DNA of 64,000 nucleotides from Flavobacterium sp. NRK1 (GTDB lineage: Bacteria > Bacteroidota > Bacteroidia > Flavobacteriales > Flavobacteriaceae), in contig NZ_JAMXLA010000001.1 in assembly GCF_024054175.1 (NCBI RefSeq), positions 348,437 to 412,436 of the forward strand, given 5' to 3'. The notes below the pieces were generated by a model. The model saw nothing but the letters and a program-made list of their open reading frames with translations, made no database searches and was not told the DNA's origin. Both the position numbers and the translations under genes were made by a program. This document shows positions 35,112 through 44,466 of the stretch, piece by piece. Position 1 is the stretch's first letter, and the number at the start of each line of letters is the position of its first letter.

Positions 35112-36541
35112 TAGTCCCTGTTTAATTTAAAATTATCATAAGCCTCAAGGATAGCTTCACTAAAAAGCAATCCTTGTTTTTCATATCCGTCTTTTGAGTA
35201 ATGCACCCTGTCAGTACTCATCAATCCTTTAGAAGCATTGCGATTTACGCTGAATAACCCTCCCATTTCAGAAAATAAATCCCATGTCGCATAATTTTGT
35301 TCTGTTTCCTGAGCAAGTATGATCTTACTATATTCGGCAACAAAAACATTAGGATATTTCCTTTTAAAAAGTGATGGCGGCGGTGTTATAACCAGTATAG
35401 CTGCATCAGGATTTTTATCTCTTATATTTTTAATAAATAAATTAAGCTGCTCTTTATAATTAGCCCCGATCATTTTATCAAATGATTCATTCGTACCCAG
35501 GGAGATAACAACCAGATCAGGTTTTAAAGCCGGAAGCTGTTCAAAAAACAGAGGGTATTTATTATAATCAGAACACTTAGCTCCGTTTACACCTATACTG
35601 CTGTATATTAAACCAGGCTCATCTTTTTCTAATACAAGTCCATTTAAGGTATAATCTTTATAACCTTTACCAGGCAACATATATATTTTAGAAAGCGCAT
35701 TAGTACTATGATAATAATTTGAAAGTGTATCTGCAGAGAGTGATAAAGGGATAAATTCAGATCGCTTTATCTCTTTTTTCTGCATTTCTTTCGTTGGTAT
35801 TTTAAGTGTTTTTCCAGCCCTTATAATATCGCTTCTAAGCCCGTTAATTTTTTTTAACTGGGCTACAGTAACATCGTATTTATTTGCAATACTGCCCAGC
35901 ACCTCTCCACTTTTAATTTTATGTGTTATTTTCTTTGGGACGGAGGATTCTAAAACAATAGTTTTAGAACTTGTAGCCAGATCAAACATTGGTTTATTTC
36001 CTGGTGTAATTATCCTTATGGTATTAAAATCATAAGAAGTATCTCTCAGATTAAGTTCTATTACAAAATTTTCTGAAGTTTTCAGGGCTATTCCACTAAG
36101 GCCAACGTTCATGCCTTCTTCAGTAGAATATATATTTCTCCTGCTTTGCCAGCTAACGTTAGAATTATAACGTACATAGTGCCCTCCATTAGTTTTTGCC
36201 AGGTTATGCGGGAAAGTAAACCCACAGCCTGCATTTCCAAATTTTTCCTGAAGCTTCTTACGGATAAATCCTGTCATCAGATCCGCCTGAATATGAGAAT
36301 CTCCAATATGTACAATATTCACATGCCCTTCTTTCTCCTGCTCTAATTTATAAAGCTTTTCAAAAAACAGCTTCATTGCCTCAGTATTTGTAATACTGTT
36401 ATCACCTACAACAATATCTGTGGTGTCAATATCTGCAATATCTGTTACCACAGAATCTATTACTACTTCAGTAGTATCAACCTGTGCTGCAGCAGAAAAG
36501 CACAACAGTATGCAAAAAAAAGTAGATAGCTTACTGCGCAT
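35111..36541 (-). CDS. SGNH/GDSL hydrolase with LysM domain
   Basis: 476 residues. Signal peptide about 1-19. The SGNH blocks are split. Block I is VHIGDSHIQADL near 79, with the nucleophile Ser. Then comes a LysM domain (HKIKSGEVLGSIANKYDVTVAQLKKING, near 206-250), which binds peptidoglycan-type glycans. Block III/GxND equivalent is VISLGTNES near 347, and the acid-base pair is in STDRVHYSKDGY near 445. Insertion of LysM inside the hydrolase fold is notable. Coupled to the MBOAT gene (1-base overlap) and to the upstream SGNH gene (11-base overlap). Likely an O-acetyltransferase or esterase acting on the cell wall. Confidence 0.87.
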   Translation of the reverse strand: MRSKLSTFFCILLCFSAAAQVDTTEVVIDSVVTDIADIDTTDIVVGDNSITNTEAMKLFFEKLYKLEQEKEGHVNIVHIGDSHIQADLMTGFIRKKLQEKFGNAGCGFTFPHNLAKTNGGHYVRYNSNVSWQSRRNIYSTEEGMNVGLSGIALKTSENFVIELNLRDTSYDFNTIRIITPGNKPMFDLATSSKTIVLESSVPKKITHKIKSGEVLGSIANKYDVTVAQLKKINGLRSDIIRAGKTLKIPTKEMQKKEIKRSEFIPLSLSADTLSNYYHSTNALSKIYMLPGKGYKDYTLNGLVLEKDEPGLIYSSIGVNGAKCSDYNKYPLFFEQLPALKPDLVVISLGTNESFDKMIGANYKEQLNLFIKNIRDKNPDAAILVITPPPSLFKRKYPNVFVAEYSKIILAQETEQNYATWDLFSEMGGLFSVNRNASKGLMSTDRVHYSKDGYEKQGLLFSEAILEAYDNFKLNRD

Positions 36542-38006
36542 GTGTTGTATCGGTTTTTTGAATTATAGAATCCTGTTTCTTTATTTCAGGCTCAATTATT
36601 TCAGGCTCAATATTTTTGTGCCCTCTTAACTTTTTATACTGTTCGTAGCCGTTATTTAGCTGTTTATAAATAAGGTCGGATATTTTTTTAGCCCCTCTGT
36701 AGTTAAAATGTGTATAGTCTTTATTCGCCATAGCCGGTACCTCTTCAACCCATTTTACCATAGAACCGTCGCCACCCATAAGGGTGTAAAGATTTACATA
36801 AGCAGAACCACTGCTCACCGCATATTTTCGCTGGGCGCGTGTTAAAGGCACTACTGCAGAATCTGTCTTCATTTCCAGATCATACTTGGTAGATTTATCT
36901 GCAGACGATATAATAAGTATTGCTACGCCTGGAAAACATTCTCTAAGATGAGCTATAACCTTAGCCATCTTTCTTTCATACCATGTATAATTAAGAGAAC
37001 CGTAGTTAAGCACATTGGTACCATATTGCAGCACAATAAGATCGTAACCCAGCTTATCATTAAAGGCTCTCATCACACTGGTATCGAAAGTAGAAATTGG
37101 CAGTCCCGAATTTCCTCTGTTAGAGAAGTTATCTACATGCACCCCACGTCCGTCGTCAAAATTAAAACCATAGAATGGTATAGAATCTGACGCTGTAAAT
37201 TGTGCTTTAAACGACTTAATATCACCTAAACCTATACTTAGTGTATTAACCTTATTTACAGGGTTTAGTTTTTTATGAATCGTATCTTTACCAACAATAA
37301 AATCTACTACCGCCTGCTTATTACCCGATTTTCCGTAGAAAAGAGTTGGATTATTAAGAGTTTTTATATTTGCAAAATTGCTTGCTTTATATTTAACCCA
37401 CACAGGATCTACAGTATCTTTTTTTACAAAAAACACCTGCCCGCTTATACCAAAAGGTTTTTTAGGATTTTTTACATTAAGAAAGGATAGTGTTTTCCAG
37501 TTTGATGAAAACTGATGTGAAACTGTACTCCTGGATTGTGCCGATTCTGATGTAATATTCACAAAGCCTACACCTTCTCCGCCAAACCTGGCCTGAAGGC
37601 TGCTTCTAAATTCTTTCACTATCATATCACCATCGGTCATAGAATCACCAAAATAAGCTATTCTAACATTTCCCTGCTTTTTAGTTTCAAGCTGTAAAAG
37701 CTTTTCATAAAAATTTACAAGGTGCTGGTAACCTTTATAATCATCAAAGTTCTCTGCCGGAAATTTTATACCATTTACTTCCTCAAAATCTATTTGTGTG
37801 TTTTTTTCCAGTGTATCTTTTTCAACAGGGGCATCTTTTTCCTGAACAGCCTCAAGCATCATACTGTCTACCACAACATTTTTTGTATTGTTGGTGGTTT
37901 CAGTAAATATTTTTTTTGGCAAAACCTGTCGAAAACCAATAAGCGCCACTATAGCAATAACTATAATGGCAAATGACTGAAAAAAGTAGGGCTTATTCTG
38001 GCTCAC
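36531..38006 (-). CDS. Membrane-anchored SGNH/GDSL hydrolase
   Basis: 491 residues. A single N-terminal transmembrane helix (about 9-28, FQSFAIIVIAIVALIGFRQV) without a clear cleavage site. SGNH block I is AYFGDSMTDGDM near 115-126, the Asn-containing block VLQYGTNVLNYG is near 325, and the catalytic Asp/His pair is in NKDYTHFNYRG near 435. It starts 20 bases after argS, so it may share that message, and overlaps the LysM-bearing SGNH gene by 11 bases. Probably works with the MBOAT protein in periplasmic acyl transfer, like PatA/PatB or AlgI/AlgX pairs. Confidence 0.85.
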   Translation of the reverse strand: MSQNKPYFFQSFAIIVIAIVALIGFRQVLPKKIFTETTNNTKNVVVDSMMLEAVQEKDAPVEKDTLEKNTQIDFEEVNGIKFPAENFDDYKGYQHLVNFYEKLLQLETKKQGNVRIAYFGDSMTDGDMIVKEFRSSLQARFGGEGVGFVNITSESAQSRSTVSHQFSSNWKTLSFLNVKNPKKPFGISGQVFFVKKDTVDPVWVKYKASNFANIKTLNNPTLFYGKSGNKQAVVDFIVGKDTIHKKLNPVNKVNTLSIGLGDIKSFKAQFTASDSIPFYGFNFDDGRGVHVDNFSNRGNSGLPISTFDTSVMRAFNDKLGYDLIVLQYGTNVLNYGSLNYTWYERKMAKVIAHLRECFPGVAILIISSADKSTKYDLEMKTDSAVVPLTRAQRKYAVSSGSAYVNLYTLMGGDGSMVKWVEEVPAMANKDYTHFNYRGAKKISDLIYKQLNNGYEQYKKLRGHKNIEPEIIEPEIKKQDSIIQKTDTTHAQ

Positions 38007-38026
38007 TGTAATGGTTGTATTTAAAA

Positions 38027-39808
38027 TTACATGCGTTCAGGCATGTTAATACCCAGTAGTCCGAATGCCGCTTTTATAGTTTCGCCTACCTTTTTAGAAA
38101 GCTGAACCCTGAATATTTTAGTATCCATATCTTCTTCTCCAAGTATAGAAACTACCTGATAATATGAACTGAATTCTTTAGCAAGATCATAAGCATAGTT
38201 AGCTATAATAGCAGGACTATAGGATTGTGCTGCGTTTTGTACTACAGTGCCAAACAACTCTAATTGCTTGATAAGTTCTTTTTCTTTTGCATGGAGCGGA
38301 GCTGTTGTTATATTTTGCTCAATATCAAAATCAGATTTACGAAGTATAGCTCTTGTTCTCACATAGCTCATTTGTATGAAAGGCCCCGAATCTCCATTAA
38401 AGTCGATAGACTCATTAGGGTCAAAAAGGATACGCTTTTTAGGATCTACCCTAAGCATCTGATATTTAAGAGCTCCTAAACCTATGGTTTCATATAATTT
38501 AGCTTTTTCCTCTTCAGAATAACCTTCCAGCTTACCTAATTCATCTGATATACTTTTTGCTGTAGCAGTCATTTCTTCCATCAAATCATCTGCATCTACA
38601 ACAGTCCCTTCACGGCTTTTCATCTTTCCTGAAGGAAGATCTACCATTCCATATGATAGATGAGACAGGTTTTGCGCCCAGTCATATCCTAATTTTTTAA
38701 GGATAAGGAAAAGGACTTTAAAATGGTAATCCTGCTCATTTCCTACAGTATATACCATACCGCCAACATCAGGAAAATCTTTAACACGCTGTATAGCGGT
38801 ACCAATATCCTGGGTTATATATACCGATGTACCATCGGAACGCAATACAATTTTACGGTCAAGCCCATCAGATGTAAGATCAATCCAAACCGAACCATCA
38901 GGGTCTTTTTCAAAAACACCTTTTTCAAGTCCGTCAGCAACAACATCCTTACCTAAAAGGTAAGTATTGCTTTCATAGTAATTCTTGTCAAAGTTTACGC
39001 CTATGTTATTATAAGTCTCTTCGAAGCCTTTATAAACCCAGCCGTTCATTTTGTTCCAAAGTGCCATTACCTCAGCATCCCCAGCTTCCCATTTACGAAG
39101 CATTTCCTGAGCTTCAAGCAATATAGGCGCTTTCTTTTTGGCTTCTTCTTCACTCATTCCCGTATCAACCAGGTCACTTATTTCTTTTTTGTAAGCCTTA
39201 TCAAACTCCACATAATAATTACCTGCAAGCTTGTCACCTTTTATGTTATCACTTTCGGGAGTTTCACCATGCCCAAACTTCTCATAAGCAAGCATAGACT
39301 TACATATATGAATACCCCTATCGTTTATAACCTGTGTTTTATAGACTTTTTTACCCGATGCTTCTATAATATTAGCAACAGAATATCCTAATAGCACATT
39401 ACGCACGTGGCCAAGGTGAAGCGGCTTATTTGTATTTGGCGAAGCATATTCTACCATAACAGCTTTACCGTCTGCTGCAGGGGCAGGAAACGCAAAATTT
39501 TCATCCTGCTTTATTCCATTAAAGTAATTAATATAGTAAGCGTCTGAAACTACTAAGTTCAAAAAACCTCCTACTACATTAAACTTCTCTACCTCAGCAG
39601 CGTTATCTACAAGATACTGCCCTATTTTATTACCAAGTTCAGCAGGATTGCTTCCTTTAATAACTTTAAGAAGCGGAAAAATAACCATAGTAATATCGCC
39701 CTCAAATTCTTTCCGTGTAGCCTGCAGTTCTATTTTTTCTACAGTTACACCAAACAAAGCATCTATAGCCTTTTCTATATGGAAAGTGAGAATTTTTGAT
39801 ATTGTCAT
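38027..39808 (-). CDS. argS: Arginine-tRNA ligase
   Basis: 593 residues. Class I synthetase with the ArgRS N-terminal additional domain (1-110). The HIGH motif appears as PLHLGHVRN near 131-139 in YASPNTNKPLHLGHVRN, a KMSKS-equivalent is KMKSREG near 393, and the DALR anticodon-binding domain covers about 475-593. A TATCTTTG box lies 22 bases upstream. The SGNH/MBOAT genes follow with a 20-base gap. Confidence 0.97.
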   Translation of the reverse strand: MTISKILTFHIEKAIDALFGVTVEKIELQATRKEFEGDITMVIFPLLKVIKGSNPAELGNKIGQYLVDNAAEVEKFNVVGGFLNLVVSDAYYINYFNGIKQDENFAFPAPAADGKAVMVEYASPNTNKPLHLGHVRNVLLGYSVANIIEASGKKVYKTQVINDRGIHICKSMLAYEKFGHGETPESDNIKGDKLAGNYYVEFDKAYKKEISDLVDTGMSEEEAKKKAPILLEAQEMLRKWEAGDAEVMALWNKMNGWVYKGFEETYNNIGVNFDKNYYESNTYLLGKDVVADGLEKGVFEKDPDGSVWIDLTSDGLDRKIVLRSDGTSVYITQDIGTAIQRVKDFPDVGGMVYTVGNEQDYHFKVLFLILKKLGYDWAQNLSHLSYGMVDLPSGKMKSREGTVVDADDLMEEMTATAKSISDELGKLEGYSEEEKAKLYETIGLGALKYQMLRVDPKKRILFDPNESIDFNGDSGPFIQMSYVRTRAILRKSDFDIEQNITTAPLHAKEKELIKQLELFGTVVQNAAQSYSPAIIANYAYDLAKEFSSYYQVVSILGEEDMDTKIFRVQLSKKVGETIKAAFGLLGINMPERM

Positions 39809-39830
39809 TTTGTATTATTTTTTAAGCGTG

Positions 39831-39838
39831 CAAAGATA
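39831..39838 (-). promoter_or_regulatory. -7 promoter box for argS
   Basis: Minus-strand TATCTTTG, an exact match, 22 bases before the ATG at 39808. It may drive the whole argS-SGNH-SGNH-MBOAT run. Confidence 0.6.
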
Positions 39839-40071
39839 AGTATATTTCAGCAACCCCCCGGCAGGAAAAATTTAAAAAAAGATGTTAATTAAAGTATTCA
39901 TTTCTAATACTTCAATTAAATAAAAAGCTAAAAATAGTATTTTATATAGCCCATGAAAAAACTTTTTTTTCATTTTTCTGTAACAAAAATATCTAAATTT
40001 TGTCTTATCACTATATACATGAAATTATAAAATTAAAATCATATGTTTCATGCATAAAAAGGTACTTTGTA
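39839..40071. other. AT-rich divergent intergenic region, argS/TonB receptor
   Basis: The 321-base gap between argS and the receptor start holds one promoter at each end. Between them I see only AT-rich sequence, with no open frame, RNA gene or strong hairpin. Confidence 0.5.
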
Positions 40072-40102
40072 TTGCATATTAGTTTTAAAGTGCATACATT
40101 TG
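40072..40102 (+). promoter_or_regulatory. Full promoter for the outer-membrane receptor gene
   Basis: TTG at 40072-40074, a 20-base spacer, then TACATTTG at 40095-40102; the ATG is at 40130. Confidence 0.6.
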
Positions 40103-40129
40103 CCCAATCATCAATCAAATCAACGAGCA

Positions 40130-42532
40130 ATGAAATTTAAGCTTTTATGCATGCTCCTTTTAGGAAGCATCATGACTATGACTGCCCAAAACCCTGGCAG
40201 CATAACAGGTAAAATTATCGACAACACTACAAAGGAACCTTTACCTTACGTAAGCATTGTAATTAAAGACAATGGCACAGTGGTAACCGGCGGCATTACA
40301 GAAGATAATGGAACTTTTACAATTAAAAACCTTGCGTTAAAAAATTATGCTGTCGAAATACAGTTTATGGGTTATAAAACCCAAAATTTAACAGCTGCCC
40401 TTAGCGAATCTGCTAAAACTATTAATTTAGGAACAATAACCATAAAGGAAGAAGCTACTACACTTGATGAAGTTAATATTGTTAAGGAAATAAGCACAAT
40501 AGAGCAGAAACTTGACCGCAAGGTTATAACGGTAGGACGCGATCTTACTACTGCAGGGGGTACAGCCTCAGAAATTATGAACAACATACCATCGGTAAAT
40601 GTAGATCAGGATGGTAATATTTCACTGCGTGGTAATACAAATGTAAGAGTACTGGTAGATGGAAGGCCTACTAATATTTCTCCTGCACAGTTACTAAAGC
40701 AGATACCTTCTACTTCCATCAAAAAAATTGAACTTATAACCAACCCGAGTGCTAAATACAACCCGGAAGGAATGAGCGGTATTATTAATATTGTACTGCA
40801 TAAAAATACTAACGACGGTTTTAATGGCAGCTTTAATGCAGGTATTACTTTTGGTCAGACCCCTAAAGTAAACAACTCTCTGGATATGAACTACAGAACC
40901 GGTAAAGTAAACTTTTTCACCAACGTAGGCAGCAACTCAGGTAAGTACTTTAATGGTGGGTATGTTCAGCGTCAGGATATTGAATCACGCCAGCTTATTG
41001 ATGTTGTTAATGATAACGACAATGTGCTTGGTAAATTTGGAATGGATTATTATATAAATGATAATAACACTTTATCTGTTTACACTAATCAGAATTATGG
41101 CAGCGGTAAAGCTACAATAGGTACTGATATAGTATATGGCCCGGATGAGACATCTGAAAATATATCCCAACAATCAAAACTTGATGGCGATAACCGAAAC
41201 AACTCTTACAACTTAGCCTATAAACATAAATTTGAAAAAGAAGGCCATACATTAGATTTTGAAGGAAATTATAACGATTCTAAAAACACTCAATACGTAG
41301 ATTACACAACTACAACAGGTAACGAAGCTGCAAAGCTGTATAACGATGACGTTATTGACAAGCGACAAAATGCTACTTTCAACCTTGATTACATTAACCC
41401 GCTAAATGATAAATCAACTTTAGAACTTGGTGCAGAAGCAAGGCTTATACGTTCTGACAATACTTATAATTCTACAAATCCACTAATACCTGTTGAACAG
41501 CGAAACGTAGGATATACATATGATCAGGATATTTATTCTGCTTATGCTACATTCGGGCAGAAATTTGATAAATTCAGCTATCAGTTGGGCGCACGTTTTG
41601 AAAGCTATAAAGTAAATGCCAATTACAACGGGACACCGGCTTTTAAAGACGATTATATTACAGTATATCCATCAGCATATTTAACCTATAGCCTTAATGA
41701 AAAAAACATGCTGCAGTTAAGCTACAGCAGGCGTGTGGACAGGCCAAGCCTTGAGCAAACCAAACCCATCAGGGAGTTTGCCACGCCACTTGTAACGTCA
41801 TTAGGTAATCCTGAATTAAAACCCCAGTTTACAAACTCTGTAGAACTTAATTATACCAGAATGTTTGGCAAAGGCTCATCAATAACCGGAGGTGTTTATT
41901 ACAGGCTCATAAATGACGAGATAAGCAGAATACTTTACCCTAATGAAAGTACCGTTAATGAGCAGGACCAGATAATGAGTTTTGGCAACTTCAAACATAA
42001 TAATGCTTTTGGTTTTGAGCTTTCGGCAAATTATAAAATATTAAAATGGTGGGATATCCAGCCTGCAATAGATTTTTCAAGCATCTCACAAAAAGGTGTT
42101 ATTAATATAGAGCAGGAAGACGGAACATTTGATACAAAAATTAAAAGCATTACCGCAAATGCATTTAATGCAAGGTTAAATAGTAATTTCAAAGTAAATA
42201 ACCGCCTTAGCTTCAACTTATTTGGTTTTTACCGCGGGCCAGTTAATGGGGTACAAAACAATTCTAAAGATATGTATAAAATAGATAGCGGTGTGCGTTA
42301 TACATTATTAGATAATAAAATGACTTTAAGTGTACGCTACAGCGATATGTTTAAAAATATGCGTTATGGCTTTGACACAAAAAATCCATTTACTCAGGAA
42401 GGTGAGTTCAGATGGGAAAGCAGAACTGTTTATGTGGGTATAAACTATATGTTTGGAGGCGGAAAAAACAGGGCAATGCAACGTAAGCAACGCGATAATA
42501 ATACAAAACAGGCAGGCGGAGGAATGTTTTAA
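40130..42532 (+). CDS. TonB-dependent receptor-like outer-membrane barrel with carboxypeptidase-like domain
   Basis: 800 residues from the ATG at 40130. An in-frame extension to 40067 is rejected because it covers the promoter and hides the signal peptide MKFKLLCMLLLGSIMTMTAQ. A CarboxypepD-regulatory-like domain (GSITGKIIDNTTKEPLPYVSIVIKD, about 22-105) is followed by a short plug (ASEIMNNIPSVNVDQDGNISLRGNTNVRVLVDGRP, about 145-215) and a large barrel of the OMP_b-brl_3 type. It lacks an STN domain, and no SusD gene follows. Substrate unknown; such barrels import peptides, siderophores or other ligands. Confidence 0.87.
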   Translation: MKFKLLCMLLLGSIMTMTAQNPGSITGKIIDNTTKEPLPYVSIVIKDNGTVVTGGITEDNGTFTIKNLALKNYAVEIQFMGYKTQNLTAALSESAKTINLGTITIKEEATTLDEVNIVKEISTIEQKLDRKVITVGRDLTTAGGTASEIMNNIPSVNVDQDGNISLRGNTNVRVLVDGRPTNISPAQLLKQIPSTSIKKIELITNPSAKYNPEGMSGIINIVLHKNTNDGFNGSFNAGITFGQTPKVNNSLDMNYRTGKVNFFTNVGSNSGKYFNGGYVQRQDIESRQLIDVVNDNDNVLGKFGMDYYINDNNTLSVYTNQNYGSGKATIGTDIVYGPDETSENISQQSKLDGDNRNNSYNLAYKHKFEKEGHTLDFEGNYNDSKNTQYVDYTTTTGNEAAKLYNDDVIDKRQNATFNLDYINPLNDKSTLELGAEARLIRSDNTYNSTNPLIPVEQRNVGYTYDQDIYSAYATFGQKFDKFSYQLGARFESYKVNANYNGTPAFKDDYITVYPSAYLTYSLNEKNMLQLSYSRRVDRPSLEQTKPIREFATPLVTSLGNPELKPQFTNSVELNYTRMFGKGSSITGGVYYRLINDEISRILYPNESTVNEQDQIMSFGNFKHNNAFGFELSANYKILKWWDIQPAIDFSSISQKGVINIEQEDGTFDTKIKSITANAFNARLNSNFKVNNRLSFNLFGFYRGPVNGVQNNSKDMYKIDSGVRYTLLDNKMTLSVRYSDMFKNMRYGFDTKNPFTQEGEFRWESRTVYVGINYMFGGGKNRAMQRKQRDNNTKQAGGGMF

Positions 42533-42589
42533 TCCTCAACTGCAAACAACTTAATATGATTCCATATTAAATTTAGGTTTAGGTTAGTA

Positions 42590-42619
42590 AAAACCCCGGG
42601 AGTTGCGCCCGGGGTTTTG
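42590..42619. terminator. Bidirectional terminator between the receptor and L,D-transpeptidase genes
   Basis: AAACCCCGGG/CCCGGGGTTT, a 10-bp GC-rich stem with a 7-base loop, flanked by A and T runs. Confidence 0.87.
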
Positions 42620-42672
42620 TTTTATAGAAAGAATATGTTTTACATAACAGAGGTTTAAACTCCTTATCTCTA

Positions 42673-43176
42673 TCACTGCAAAATCTCTATAACAGCATTG
42701 TGTTTTACAGCAATATATAACTCATCAATCTCATCATTAGTCACAGCAATACATCCGGCAGTCCAGTCTTTACGGTTGTGAAACCATCCTGTATAGCCTC
42801 TGGCATTTGGCAGACCATGTATCTTAATATCACCTCCGGGTGATCTGCCTAATTTTAGTGCATTAGCTTTATCAATAGTATTAGGATAAGAGATTCCTAA
42901 GTTTTTATGATAACTGCTATGAGGGTTTCTGGCATTGATGGTATAAATACCTTCAGGTGTTTTGTTATCACCTTCATATTGTTTGTGACCTTCGGGACTT
43001 TTCCCTAAAGCAATAGTATAGGTTTTAATTAATCTATTACCCGAATACGCCTCCATTTTTCTTTTACCTTTATACACTATAAGTTTATCTATAACTATAC
43101 CTTTTGGTAATGGTTCATCAGGATACCAGCACCAAACAACTATAGTAGTGAGCACTACCAACAATAGCCAGAACAT
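42673..43176 (-). CDS. L,D-transpeptidase (YkuD family)
   Basis: 167 residues. One N-terminal membrane anchor (about 1-18, with WLLLVVLTTIVVW). The YkuD domain runs from about 28: IDKLIVYKGKRKMEAYSGNRLIKTY, SPEGHKQYEGDNKTPEGIYTI, the catalytic His120 in IKIHGLP and Cys142 in TAGCIAVTN. Such enzymes form 3-3 crosslinks or attach proteins to peptidoglycan in the periplasm. It lies downstream of the FabH-type gene but beyond that gene's terminator. Confidence 0.9.
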   Translation of the reverse strand: MFWLLLVVLTTIVVWCWYPDEPLPKGIVIDKLIVYKGKRKMEAYSGNRLIKTYTIALGKSPEGHKQYEGDNKTPEGIYTINARNPHSSYHKNLGISYPNTIDKANALKLGRSPGGDIKIHGLPNARGYTGWFHNRKDWTAGCIAVTNDEIDELYIAVKHNAVIEILQ

Positions 43177-43230
43177 ATATTTAATTATTCTTTTCAGTAT
43201 TATTAATTTATAAATACAATTTAAATAAAA

Positions 43231-43269
43231 ATTCCACTTACTAACCTATTCAGCATTAGAAAGTGGAAT
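43231..43269 (-). terminator. Terminator-like hairpin after the FabH-type gene
   Basis: ATTCCACTT/AAGTGGAAT 9-bp stem with a 21-base loop, followed by T-rich sequence on the minus strand. Confidence 0.55.
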
Positions 43270-43312
43270 ATATATTTTAATCTTAAAAGTTTAAGATTGT
43301 CTGCTTATGCAA

Positions 43313-44326
43313 TTACCATTTAATTATAGCACTGCCCCAAGTAAATCCGCTGCCAAAAGCGGCAAGCACAACAGTATCACCTTCTTTAATTTTACCCAGT
43401 TCCCAGGCTTCGGTAAGTGCAATAGGAACAGAAGCCGCAGTAGTATTACCGTATTTCATTATATTATTATAAACCTGGTCGTCGCTTAACCCAAATTTTT
43501 GCTGAATAAACTGAGATATTCTAAGATTTGCCTGATGCGGTATAAGCATATCAATATCGCTTACCTGAAGATCATTTGCTTTAAGCCCTTCCATAATAAC
43601 TTCGCTAAAACGGACTACTGCATTTTTAAATACAAACTGGCCATTCATATATGGATAGTAACTCTCATCATTAGGATCTGCATCAGCAATAATATCAGTT
43701 ACCCAGCGTTTGCCCATACCGGGAGCAATAAGAGAAAGTTCTTCTGCGTGCTGGCCTTCAGAATGCAGATGTGTAGATAGAATACCTTTACTAAGGTCTT
43801 CTTCTCTTGAAAGCACAGCAGCACCGGCACCATCACCAAAAATTACAGATACTCCACGTCCTCTTGTTGTCATATCAAGCCCTGTAGAGTGAAGCTCAGA
43901 ACCTATAACTAGTATATTTTTATACATACCGGTTTTAATAAACTGATCTGCTACAGATATTGCATAAATAAATCCTGAACACTGATTACGAACATCAAGT
44001 GCTCCTACAGTTCTTTTCATGCCCAGATCACGCTGAACCAAAACACCGGGCCCAGGGAAATAATAATCAGGACTAAGGGTAGCAAATATTATAAAATCTA
44101 TTTCTTCTTTATCTATACCTGCCCGTTCTATAGCTATTTTAGCCGCTTTAACCCCCATTGTTGTGGTAGTATCGCCATCACCTTTTACTACATGCCTTCT
44201 TTCTTTAATACCTGTACGCTCCTGGATCCACTCATCATTGGTCTCCATAATTTTAGACAGATCGTCATTTGTTACAACATTATCCGGAACGTAATAGCCT
44301 AAGCCTGAAATTTTTGAATGATACAT
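43313..44326 (-). CDS. fabH: 3-oxoacyl-ACP synthase III family protein
   Basis: 337 residues. Thiolase-fold condensing enzyme with the Cys-His-Asn triad: Cys116 in RNQCSGFIYAI, His in LIPHQANLRI near 263, and Asn in KYGNTTAASVPI near 294. ISGLGYYVPDNVVTNDDLSKIMETND is the normal KAS III N-terminus. It primes fatty acid synthesis from acetyl- or branched acyl-CoA and malonyl-ACP. It is not next to plsX, rpmF or accBC, where the housekeeping flavobacterial copy is usually found, so it may be a second KAS III with another primer preference. Confidence 0.88.
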   Translation of the reverse strand: MYHSKISGLGYYVPDNVVTNDDLSKIMETNDEWIQERTGIKERRHVVKGDGDTTTTMGVKAAKIAIERAGIDKEEIDFIIFATLSPDYYFPGPGVLVQRDLGMKRTVGALDVRNQCSGFIYAISVADQFIKTGMYKNILVIGSELHSTGLDMTTRGRGVSVIFGDGAGAAVLSREEDLSKGILSTHLHSEGQHAEELSLIAPGMGKRWVTDIIADADPNDESYYPYMNGQFVFKNAVVRFSEVIMEGLKANDLQVSDIDMLIPHQANLRISQFIQQKFGLSDDQVYNNIMKYGNTTAASVPIALTEAWELGKIKEGDTVVLAAFGSGFTWGSAIIKW

Positions 44327-44466
44327 GGATTGGTTATTTTATTAAAAATAAGTCTGTAAAAGTAAACATTCTTTAAAAATGAAATGCAAAAGAATGCTAA
44401 TTTTTAGATTTTTACATTCTTAAACTAATAAATAGAATGCGCACTTATAAAGCTTTAACTTTATAT

